Of a DNA stretch of 21,469 bases, positions 13,269 through 20,201 are shown in pieces. The stretch's first letter is position 1; each line of letters starts with the position of its first letter. Location: the NCBI GenBank assembly GCA_910579275.1, contig CAJTTO010000059.1:1-21469 (forward strand). Direction: 5' to 3'. The translations under genes and the position numbers were made by a program. The notes beneath the pieces are model-generated. The model was not told the DNA's origin. It ran no database searches and saw only the letters and a list, made by a program, of their open reading frames with translations. The DNA is from an uncultured Lachnospiraceae bacterium (GTDB lineage: Bacteria > Bacillota > Clostridia > Lachnospirales > Lachnospiraceae).

Positions 13269-14318
13269 ATGTACAAATTATCAACCCAGTCACTGAAACC
13301 TGACATGGTTCTTTATGAGGATATTTACAGTCCTGCAGACGAGATTGTTTTTAAGGCAAATACCGTACTGACGCAGGAGAACATCCAGACCTTGTTTGAA
13401 TATAACTTTGATGAAATATTACTGAGCGAGCCTAGCGAAATTAACATGACACGCTACAAACATCTGCACCAGCATCCCCATTTCCAGCACTTCAACGACA
13501 AATATGCTGTGACGCTTGACCTGTTCCACAAGATTATGCGCACCCTTGATACCGGTCTGGAGCTCAACATTCCCAAACTCATTTCACTGCGCGACGACAT
13601 CATATCGAGCGTACATAACGCCGAGCAGCTGCTCGACTACCTATATAACATGATGCCAAACGAAAACGAGATTACGTATAACCACTGTTTTAACTGTGGT
13701 CTGCTCTGTTACGTCTTTGGCAAATGGATTGGCATGGGCGACGAGGATCTGGACAATCTGACCGTCTGCGGGTTTATCTTTGACATCGGAAAGACCAAAA
13801 TTTCGGATGAGCTTCTCTGGAAGCCGGACAAGCTCACGCCTGAGGAATTTATCCAGATGCAGCACCACATCCACTTGGGCTATGAGCTTGTAAAGTCCAG
13901 AAAGCTTCCGCCCCATGTTGTCAGCGTCATGATCATGCACCACGAGCGCTGTGACGGAAGCGGCTATCCGGCACGCTTAAAAGAAAACCGAATCGACCCC
14001 TTCGCCCTGATTGCCGCCATCGCCGACACATACGAGGCAATGACGCATCCGAGGGCGCAGCGTGTCGCACTCACGCCGTTTCAGGCTATCCGTGTCTTTG
14101 AGGAGCAGGGACTCGACAAGTACGGGCCAAACATCACACCCATTCTTACCCGCATCGCAAAGATGTACATGGACAGGCGTGTGTGCGTGACCGGAAATCT
14201 TGAAGGAAGAATTACGGAAATTCACGAGGATGCCTTATCACGTCCGACTGTCTATATCAATAACGTATTTTACGACCTTCGAACCAAACAAGGCGCAGAA
14301 ATAACCCGTATGCTGTAG
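13269..14318 (+). CDS. HD-GYP domain protein with a substituted metal-binding His
   Basis: This is a 349-aa cytoplasmic protein. Residues 1-125 form a variable N-terminal domain, and about 130-310 an HD-GYP domain, a family that hydrolyses cyclic di-GMP. Seen are His139, HH at 199-200 with GYEL, HHERCDGSGYP (224-234, including the GYP loop) and IAAIADTYEAMT. The HD pair itself is FD (Phe171-Asp172 in GFIFDIGKTKI), so a metal ligand normally present is missing. Activity may be reduced, or the protein may only sense c-di-GMP. The ATG follows GGAGGAATTTT. A bidirectional-looking terminator begins at its stop codon. Confidence 0.85.
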   Translation: MYKLSTQSLKPDMVLYEDIYSPADEIVFKANTVLTQENIQTLFEYNFDEILLSEPSEINMTRYKHLHQHPHFQHFNDKYAVTLDLFHKIMRTLDTGLELNIPKLISLRDDIISSVHNAEQLLDYLYNMMPNENEITYNHCFNCGLLCYVFGKWIGMGDEDLDNLTVCGFIFDIGKTKISDELLWKPDKLTPEEFIQMQHHIHLGYELVKSRKLPPHVVSVMIMHHERCDGSGYPARLKENRIDPFALIAAIADTYEAMTHPRAQRVALTPFQAIRVFEEQGLDKYGPNITPILTRIAKMYMDRRVCVTGNLEGRITEIHEDALSRPTVYINNVFYDLRTKQGAEITRML

Positions 14319-14334
14319 CATACGGGTTTATTTG
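14303..14334 (+). terminator. Intrinsic terminator between convergent genes
   Basis: AACCCGTATGCT (14303-14314) and AGCATACGGGTT (14317-14328) form a perfect stem, followed by TATTTGT. The TAG stop of the HD-GYP gene lies inside the loop side. It also reads as a hairpin on the minus strand, just after the lipoprotein stop, so it may serve both genes. Confidence 0.7.
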
Positions 14335-14742
14335 TCATTCTTTATTCTGAAAAATATCTGATATTTTGTCCTGCAGTTCGTCAGCCGAAAATTCGCCTGC
14401 ATTCTCCAACAGTTTATCCAGTGATTCCTTTGCCTCATTCAGTTTTTCTTCATCCTGACTATACTGGCTGATATAGTCCTTGATGGATTCCTCCAGCTTC
14501 CCTTGCTCGTCGCTGCTGATACCCAGGGAAGCCGCCAAATCATCACTCTTGAAAAAATCCTCCACCTCATCCGCAAAGGCTTTTTTCAGTTCCTCCACTG
14601 CCTGCGCCTTGATGTCGCTCACGACACCACTCACATAATCCTCCGGTTTCTGCGAGGATACATCGCCCTGGCATCCTGTGACGCCTGCGGCGAACCAGCC
14701 GCTGCCAATCAGCGCTGCTAGAATTATCGCTGCCTTTCTCAA
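14335..14742 (-). CDS. Lipoprotein, 135 aa, acidic helical
   Basis: A lipoprotein signal peptide (AAIILAALIGSGWFAAG) ends in the lipobox VTGC, so Cys24 would be lipid-modified and the mature part would sit on the outer face of the membrane. That part is strongly acidic and almost wholly helical (VEELKKAFADEVEDFFKSD, LEESIKDYISQY, LNEAKESLDKLLENAG), perhaps a small bundle. The start is a TTG at 14742: AAGGAG lies 7 nt before it and it overlaps the preceding stop as TTGA. No named family is recognised. It is in one transcript with the upstream gene (14739-15155). Confidence 0.8.
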   Translation of the reverse strand: MRKAAIILAALIGSGWFAAGVTGCQGDVSSQKPEDYVSGVVSDIKAQAVEELKKAFADEVEDFFKSDDLAASLGISSDEQGKLEESIKDYISQYSQDEEKLNEAKESLDKLLENAGEFSADELQDKISDIFQNKE

Positions 14743-15155
14743 TTTTGTTCTCCTTGTGTCTGTGTTGCCTTTGCCGCCTCAAGCGCCCTGTCTTGAATAA
14801 TCTGTTTCTTTTTCTTTGGATTCTGCGATGTCACCGGTTTATCCGGCCATGCCATCGCCCGAATTCCGGGAGTCGTCGTCCGGATCCTAAGATAGCTCTT
14901 TCCATCCTCGACAAACCGTATAATGGAAATATTTCTCCATTCATAGAATTCAAATGGCGCAAACTCTATCTTTATCTCCTTGAGCAGCCCTTTCGCCTCA
15001 AAGTTTACAAGTTTATCGTCCACCCGCACTGGCATGGTATAGATATATTTATTGTCAGTCGTCTGAATAATCGTCGTTTCAAAAAGAGCCGATTTCCCCT
15101 CTTTGCTGACTCTGATCGCCGCCATTGCCGGTACTGGAATATCTTCTACGTTCAT
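14739..15155 (-). CDS. Hypothetical beta-rich protein with basic tail, 138 aa
   Basis: The frame is open from 15329, but the promoter (15300-15329) lies within it, so I chose the ATG at 15155 (MNVEDIPVPAMAAIRVSKEG), with GGGAG about 12 nt upstream. A GTG at 15284 is an alternative. Residues 1-105 are beta-strand-rich (SALFETTIIQTTDNKYIYTM, SYLRIRTTT) and recall the N-terminal domain next to PilZ in flagellar-brake proteins, but no RxxxR PilZ motif is present. The tail is basic and helical (KKKKQIIQDRALEAAKATQTQ). Function unknown. It is translationally coupled to the lipoprotein gene. Confidence 0.65.
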   Translation of the reverse strand: MNVEDIPVPAMAAIRVSKEGKSALFETTIIQTTDNKYIYTMPVRVDDKLVNFEAKGLLKEIKIEFAPFEFYEWRNISIIRFVEDGKSYLRIRTTTPGIRAMAWPDKPVTSQNPKKKKQIIQDRALEAAKATQTQGEQN

Positions 15156-15299
15156 AGTGGCATTTACTCCCTTCTGCTTATTTATGCACACAAATTCTTT
15201 TTTTATTCCCCCTGAAGTCTGCAACATGCCAAACGCCAATGTACCAATGCATTGTCGCACATCTGCTTGTCTGTTTTCCGGCACACTGCTCCTTATAAT

Positions 15300-15329
15300 A
15301 GTATAATCTGATATTTCCACTATTGTCAA
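15300..15329 (-). promoter_or_regulatory. Strong promoter of the 138-aa protein/lipoprotein operon
   Basis: Minus-strand TTGACA (15329-15324), an 18-nt spacer and TATACT (15305-15300) form a near-consensus sigma-A promoter. A direct repeat overlaps it: TAATAGTATAATCT (15296-15309) covers the -10, and TAATAGTATTATCT (15337-15350) lies upstream with 13 of 14 bases matching. The repeat may be a regulator site. The predicted leader is about 135 nt. Confidence 0.6.
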
Positions 15330-15464
15330 GTAACCGTAATAGTATTATCTCTCTCAAAATAAGGATTTTTTGTGAACCTCTTTATTTTTTTTGGTTTTTA
15401 TGTTAAATTAATATGAGGTTTTGAATTTTATTCATGAAAATCATTGAAAGGACAGGTTATAGAA

Positions 15465-16727
15465 ATGGCAAAGGACAAAAAAAAGAATGCAGAAGCAAAT
15501 AAAATAGAAACTGCAGAGATAAGCAAGAGCAAGGCAAAGCGTGAGGAGCGCAGGAAGGAGGTTGCCAAGGGGCGCCGCCATAAGCGCACTGTCAGGATTA
15601 CCGGCATTGTCATTGCAGTCGCGATTATAGCCGTCATCGCGTTTGCTGCCGGAAAAAGCATTTATTTGTCAATCATCCGCACTACATCAAACTCCGATTA
15701 CAGTGCCGGTCTGACTGCAGACGGAAAGATTGACGGTGTCAATGTAAAGGATGTCCTCACTTTGGCAGACTATGCAAATATCAATGTGCCGGCTGAGGAG
15801 GTTGCCGCAACAGACGAGGAGGTAGAGGCGGATATCAACGCCACGCTCGAATCCCACAAGGAGCTTAGCACGGACGCTTCCCTCGAGATTGCAGACGGCG
15901 ACGAAGTAAACATTGATTACGTGGGCACGATTGACGGCGTCGAGTTTGAAGGCGGAAACAGCAACGGTGCAGGATATGACCTGACCATCGGCTCCGGATC
16001 CTTTGTCGATGATTTCGAGCAGCAGTTAATCGGACATAAACCCGGCGAAAATGTGACTGTTGAGGTGACATTCCCCGAGGGCTACGACGGCGAGGATGTT
16101 GCCGGCAAGGACGCAAGTTTTGCAGTTACCATAAACGGCATCAAGACAACGCCGGAACTCACGGACGAATTTGTTGCGGAAAATTTGACCAATGACGACG
16201 GAGAAAGTTATGCGTCAGCCGAGGAGTACCGCACATCCGTTAAGAACCGTTTTTATGAACAGCATCTTGAGGAGTATCTGACGAACTACATCATGGACAA
16301 CTCCGCTGTCAAATCCTATCCGTCCGAATACCTGAAAACGATTCAGGCTGTCACAAAATATGATGACGAAAACATGATGGAATATTATAATCAGATGTTC
16401 TCATCCTATGGAATGGAAGCATATCAAAATGTGTGGGACACCAGAACCGACGATATTAAGGACGAGCTTTCATATGAGAAGGAGCTGCGGGAGCGCGCGA
16501 AAGAGACTGTAAAGACTGCTCTTGTATATCAGGCTATTTATGAGGATGCAGGTCTTTCGATTGACATGGATGCCGTTATCGCAGAGATGACAGAAGAAAA
16601 TGGCGAGGAATATGTGGCAAACATGAAACAGAACTACGGTGACGGCTACATGGCACAGGCAGAAATCAAGGACACTGTTATCGACTATCTGAACAATCTT
16701 TACAATACAGCTGGAAATCAGGAATAA
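15465..16727 (+). CDS. Membrane-anchored trigger-factor-like FKBP peptidyl-prolyl isomerase
   Basis: This is a 420-aa protein. A basic cytoplasmic N-terminus (about 1-43, many Lys/Arg) precedes one membrane helix (44-63), so the rest faces outside. An FKBP-type PPIase domain follows (about 145-226: GDEVNIDYVGTIDGVEFEGG, FVDDFEQQLIGHKPGENV, VTFPEGYDGEDVAGKDASF). A C-terminal helical domain resembles the arms of trigger factor (LTDEFVAENL to the end). The ribosome-binding signature of true trigger factor is absent, so an extracytoplasmic folding role like PrsA is likely. The ATG at 15465 is chosen, with AAAGGA about 14 nt upstream; no clear promoter was found in the AT-rich 15330-15464. Confidence 0.87.
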   Translation: MAKDKKKNAEANKIETAEISKSKAKREERRKEVAKGRRHKRTVRITGIVIAVAIIAVIAFAAGKSIYLSIIRTTSNSDYSAGLTADGKIDGVNVKDVLTLADYANINVPAEEVAATDEEVEADINATLESHKELSTDASLEIADGDEVNIDYVGTIDGVEFEGGNSNGAGYDLTIGSGSFVDDFEQQLIGHKPGENVTVEVTFPEGYDGEDVAGKDASFAVTINGIKTTPELTDEFVAENLTNDDGESYASAEEYRTSVKNRFYEQHLEEYLTNYIMDNSAVKSYPSEYLKTIQAVTKYDDENMMEYYNQMFSSYGMEAYQNVWDTRTDDIKDELSYEKELRERAKETVKTALVYQAIYEDAGLSIDMDAVIAEMTEENGEEYVANMKQNYGDGYMAQAEIKDTVIDYLNNLYNTAGNQE

Positions 16728-16738
16728 AAGAAAAGGGG

Positions 16739-16787
16739 GCTGTCGCTTTAACGAATGGAAATTCGTGAAGCGGCAGCTTTATTTTTA
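16739..16787 (+). terminator. Intrinsic terminator of the PPIase gene
   Basis: A long stem pairs GCTGTCGCTT (from 16739) with AAGCGGCAGC (to 16777), with one G-U pair, and inner ACGAAT pairs with ATTCGT. TTTATTTTTA follows. It lies 11 nt after the stop codon. Chromosomal features end here; the 16788-16903 gap shows only AT-rich sequence with no gene seen. Confidence 0.85.
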
Positions 16788-16903
16788 CTGTTTTTATATG
16801 TGATTTCATGGAAAACTCCAAATTATTCTGTTATTCTATAAAAAGAGCATACTTTAATAAGCCATTCCACATGGCTTGAATGTCTGTTTTAAGATGTTTA
16901 AAA

Positions 16904-18127
16904 TCATGCGCTTTTTACTGGAAACAAATGAGTCCCCGTCCTGCCTTTTTGAATCTTATTATGGAGTTTATTGATATTCCCTGCCATGGCCAGCAGTATA
17001 CTTTCCGCAAGCACATTTGACGTTCCTTTGCTTATGTATCTCCGAAACTGCATGTCCTGTTTTAAATCCCCGAAAGAGCCTTCTGCCTGAATGCTCCGGT
17101 TCATCCTCAAAAGGATGCCTTCCTCCGAGAGGATTCGTTCCAAATCTTCCTGTCTGTATTTTAGAAATGTCTTGGCAACCTGAAGTGTTTTCGTCCTTTC
17201 TTCCAACGACGTTTTACAATTGTTGCCCTTGATACATTCAGCTTTATACGGGCATCCGTTGCAGTCCTCACATTTGTAAATCGTTTTTTTACTTACATAA
17301 CCTGTTTTGCTTTTGGAATGCCTTACATGGTCTGGCGTCAGCCTTTTTGCATTCCGGCAGATATAGACATCCGATTCCGCATCATACTCCATATTTTCTA
17401 TTTTTCCCATGTCATTTTTGTACCTGCGTGTTTTTGAAATCTCATAGTTGACGGGCTTTATATAGGATAACTGCCCGTTTTCTTCAAGAAACGCATAGTT
17501 CTCTTCACTTTCATATCCTGCATCAGTGGTTATGTTTTTATATTTAAAGTCCAAATGTTCTTCCGCATCTTTTAAAAAGGTATTAATGTTGTTGAATCTG
17601 TTGGCTGTGGGCCTATGGTGAGCCATGTAATATATTCGGAATCCACTCCGTGCTGGAGATTATATGCCGGCTTTAACTGTCCATTTCCCATGGCATCCTC
17701 TTTCATCCTCATAAAAGTGGCATCGTAGTCTTTCTTGGAATAACTGTTGCGTCCGCCGCAGATATGTATTTGATGGTTATATTTTTTGAATCGGGACAGA
17801 TAATCTTCGAGGGTTTCAATGCTCTTTTGAAGCGGCGTTTTTCTTTTTCCAATGCCATGGACAAAGACCACATTTTCACTCTGTTTAAGGGCATAAAGCT
17901 ATCATGTAAGCGTAAAGCACAATCTTAAGAAGTGTTCTTGGGGATACTGAATTTATTCTTTCATAAGTAGAATATAAGTCAGTCAAATCCATTGCCTCCA
18001 CAAACTGACTGAGTAACCGCACAGAATCATCTTCCGGAATAATGGTTTCAATATTTAGCGGAAGTTTTAATTGATATCCGCTTTGATTTAAGCTATAATT
18101 TTTCTGTAAGTTAATGTGTTTGCTCAT
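16904..18127 (-). pseudogene. Decayed IS1182-type transposase
   Basis: Three pieces read on the minus strand. The N-terminal piece, 18127 to about 17900 (MSKHINLQKNYSLNQSGYQL to LLKIVLYAYM), ends abruptly. A middle piece, about 17880 to 17576, resumes after a missing segment of roughly 100 residues that in this family carries the first catalytic Asp. It is frame-shifted near 17576, where a run of five T would need one more to join IPF to LKDAEEH. The C-terminal piece to 16904 keeps DAGYESEEN (second Asp), the cysteine cluster CEDCNGCPYKAEC and QAEGSFGDLKQDM (catalytic Glu). The transposase is non-functional. Terminal inverted repeats of the element could not be identified. Confidence 0.85.
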
Positions 18128-18137
18128 ACTTTACACC

Positions 18138-18176
18138 AACTGCCGGATTCTTTCGAGGTCTGGCAGTTATTTTTTG
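18138..18176 (+). terminator. Orphan intrinsic terminator, plus strand
   Basis: AACTGCC (18138-18144) pairs with GGCAGTT (18162-18168), extendable by three pairs including one G-U, and is followed by ATTTTTT. No plus-strand gene ends just before it; the preceding DNA is the antisense of the transposase remnant. It may be a leftover from a gene lost when the element arrived, or an insulator for the cassette to the right. Confidence 0.5.
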
Positions 18177-18266
18177 CATGGAAAAGGGGCTGTAATAATA
18201 TTCCGGATTAATTAAAAAAATACAAACCGCTCTACTAGACAAAACTATAAAAAAAATAAAAATATA

Positions 18267-18295
18267 TTGACTTATACTGCTTGATAATATATAAT
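18267..18295 (+). promoter_or_regulatory. Strong promoter of the accessory cassette
   Basis: TTGACT (18267-18272), a 17-nt spacer and a perfect TATAAT (18290-18295). The predicted transcript starts about 17 nt before the ATG at 18319, just upstream of its ribosome binding site. No operator palindrome is obvious around it. Confidence 0.75.
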
Positions 18296-18318
18296 TCTTG
18301 GCAGAAAGAGGTGACTTG

Positions 18319-18969
18319 ATGGAAAACAGAATTATTGAATTATTTGAAGAAAATTTCGGATTCGCTTTTAAAGCAACCACTTATAATAACATGATTGTGG
18401 CAATTAGAACTTTTGAGCAATTTAAGAAAAAAAATGAGGATTTCTTTTCATTTGAAAAAAGAGAAACAGTATTTGGACATTTAAGAACATATGCCATAGA
18501 AAGGCAGTTTAATGCTTCAGCCTTTAACCCTAAAGCGAATTATTCTGTTTCCATGAAACAAGTTAATAGTTATAAGCATAAGGCGTTATGTATAGAAACA
18601 AAAGATTTTATTGTAAATTTAGGGAGAACTAATGGCGCTTTTAAATTATTGTCCAAATCTTCATATAAAAAGGAATTTGCAAAATCAAATGCAGGGTTAA
18701 GTATGCAATTATCGTTTGATCTTTCAGGGGAGTATCCTGTTGTGATCGAAAGTAAAAAATATGCACAAATTACATATGGATATAAATTTGGAGATATGAC
18801 ACACTTAAGTATTGTACTTCCAAGTGATAACTATTCAGGTTCTGAATATACAGTTAATCTTCTTGCAGATGTAAATGTATATAAGAATTATGTGCCAGAA
18901 GAATTAGTTGAAGAATCAATTGTTGCTTTAAAAAAGAATTTATCAGATGAAATTGAAAAAATAATATAG
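18319..18969 (+). CDS. Unrecognised 216-aa protein, first gene of the accessory cassette
   Basis: The ATG at 18319 has GAGG 7 nt upstream and a strong promoter directly before it. The protein is soluble, basic in its middle, with a helical N-terminus (IIELFEENFGFAFKATTYNN), a Lys/Ser/Tyr-rich central part and a beta-rich stretch (SAGLSMQLSFDLSGEYPVV is read as strands), ending in a helix (VEESIVALKKNLSDEIEKII). I see no catalytic motif, membrane segment or zinc ligands, and do not recognise a family. Only 16 nt separate it from the likely start of the XRE-ImmA gene, so they are co-expressed. It is AT-rich, with AAA/ATT/TTA-heavy codons unlike the housekeeping genes, a sign of transfer. It could be a target, partner or inhibitor of the peptidase. 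Confidence 0.75.
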   Translation: MENRIIELFEENFGFAFKATTYNNMIVAIRTFEQFKKKNEDFFSFEKRETVFGHLRTYAIERQFNASAFNPKANYSVSMKQVNSYKHKALCIETKDFIVNLGRTNGAFKLLSKSSYKKEFAKSNAGLSMQLSFDLSGEYPVVIESKKYAQITYGYKFGDMTHLSIVLPSDNYSGSEYTVNLLADVNVYKNYVPEELVEESIVALKKNLSDEIEKII

Positions 18970-18985
18970 AATGTTGGTGGATATG

Positions 18986-20131
18986 ATGGAAAACGAAAAA
19001 AAGGTTGTACCATATAGGATAAAACAGGCAAGAATTTCCAGAGGATTGTCGATGGTAGAATTATCTGACTTGGTTTCGGTAAGTAAACAAGCAATCTCCC
19101 AGTATGAAATGGGTAAGAATGCCCCTAGTAAGGCAATTTTAAATGCGATTGCTAGTGTACTAAAATATCCGACAAGTTTTTTTTATAAACCTATGCCAGC
19201 GAATGAAAATGCTAGTAGTGCTGTTTTTTTTAGATGTAAAAAAACAACAAAAGTTAAGGCACTAAATGCTGCAAGAGAAAAGATTGAGATATTTAGAGAA
19301 ATTAATGATTATTTGGAAAAATATATTGATTTTCCTACATTGGACTTGCCTAAAATAATCTATGAAGACGATGGGATTAATCCATTGGATAATGAACAAA
19401 TAGAGCAGTATGCAATGACGTTGAGAAAATATTGGGGGTTAGGAAACAGACCTGTTGATAATTTGATAAGTATTGTTCAAAAAAAAGGAATAATGGTTTC
19501 TAAAATGCAATTACGGTTAAACAAACTGGATGCATTTTCAGTATGGTTTGACAATAAACCATTTATTTTTTTAAGCAGTGATAAGGATACCAATGTTAGA
19601 ATTAGGTTTGATATAGCACATGAATTAGGACATTTACTTATGCATTCAGATTACTATTCGGAGGAAGATTTAAAAAATAGTGCAATTCATGAAAAACTTG
19701 AAAATGAGGCAGACAGGTTTGCAGGTGCGTTTCTTTTACCAAAAGAAACATATTCAAAAGATGTGTTTTCGACTTCTATAGACCATTTTATTCAGCTAAA
19801 GGCGAAGTGGAAAGCATCTATTGGTTGTATGATTTACCGATGTGATACGCTTGGCATTTTGTCCCCTAATCAAATTAAATATTTAAAGGATCAAATGACA
19901 ACAAGAGTGTATTGGAGAAAAGAGCCGTTAGATAAGGAAATGCCAATTGAAAAGCCGTTTGCACATAAGCAGGCAATATTATTATTGTTGGATAATAATA
20001 TTGTTACAGCAAATCAGTTGGTTGAAGAAACGGGTTGTTCTGCTGAGGAATTGGAGCAGTATTGTTTTTTGGATAAGGGAACATTAGAAACAAAGGATGA
20101 TTCAAAAATAATTGCCCTAAAAATAAGATAG
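18986..20131 (+). CDS. XRE HTH-ImmA/IrrE metallopeptidase fusion
   Basis: This is a 381-aa two-domain protein. An XRE-type helix-turn-helix (about 8-65, SMVELSDLVSVSKQAISQYE) precedes an ImmA/IrrE zinc peptidase domain (about 155-255). The metal site is visible as HELGH (212-216), with a downstream ligand in NEADRFAGAFLLP (Glu241). A C-terminal part of about 100 residues has a second helical DNA-binding-like segment (ILLLLDNNIVTANQLVEETG). Such proteins sense DNA damage or phage signals and cleave a repressor, as ImmA does for ImmR. Start choice: the ATG at 18986 has GGTGG 5 nt upstream; in-frame ATGs at 18983 and 18971 are alternatives. It lies between an unknown gene and a DNA methyltransferase, so it is a likely regulator of that system. 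Confidence 0.87.
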   Translation: MENEKKVVPYRIKQARISRGLSMVELSDLVSVSKQAISQYEMGKNAPSKAILNAIASVLKYPTSFFYKPMPANENASSAVFFRCKKTTKVKALNAAREKIEIFREINDYLEKYIDFPTLDLPKIIYEDDGINPLDNEQIEQYAMTLRKYWGLGNRPVDNLISIVQKKGIMVSKMQLRLNKLDAFSVWFDNKPFIFLSSDKDTNVRIRFDIAHELGHLLMHSDYYSEEDLKNSAIHEKLENEADRFAGAFLLPKETYSKDVFSTSIDHFIQLKAKWKASIGCMIYRCDTLGILSPNQIKYLKDQMTTRVYWRKEPLDKEMPIEKPFAHKQAILLLLDNNIVTANQLVEETGCSAEELEQYCFLDKGTLETKDDSKIIALKIR

Positions 20132-20201
20132 TAAGAAAATGTTGTTAAATTTTCGTAGAATAGGACACAGAATAGTTGCTTTATAGAGAAGAAGGTAAAT
20201 G

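Noticed and set aside
15156..15329. N-terminal extension of the 138-aa protein (open frame to 15329)
   Set aside because: A near-consensus promoter lies in the extension, and no ribosome binding site with good spacing supports its earlier ATG codons; the GTG at 15284 remains possible.
17560..17630. Programmed frameshift for IS transposase expression
   Set aside because: The same gene also lacks an internal segment with a catalytic residue, so decay is the simpler explanation.
16730..18200. Terminal inverted repeats of the IS from the GGGGCTGT strings near 16735 and 18187
   Set aside because: The two strings lie in the same orientation, not inverted, and the first belongs to the PPIase terminator.
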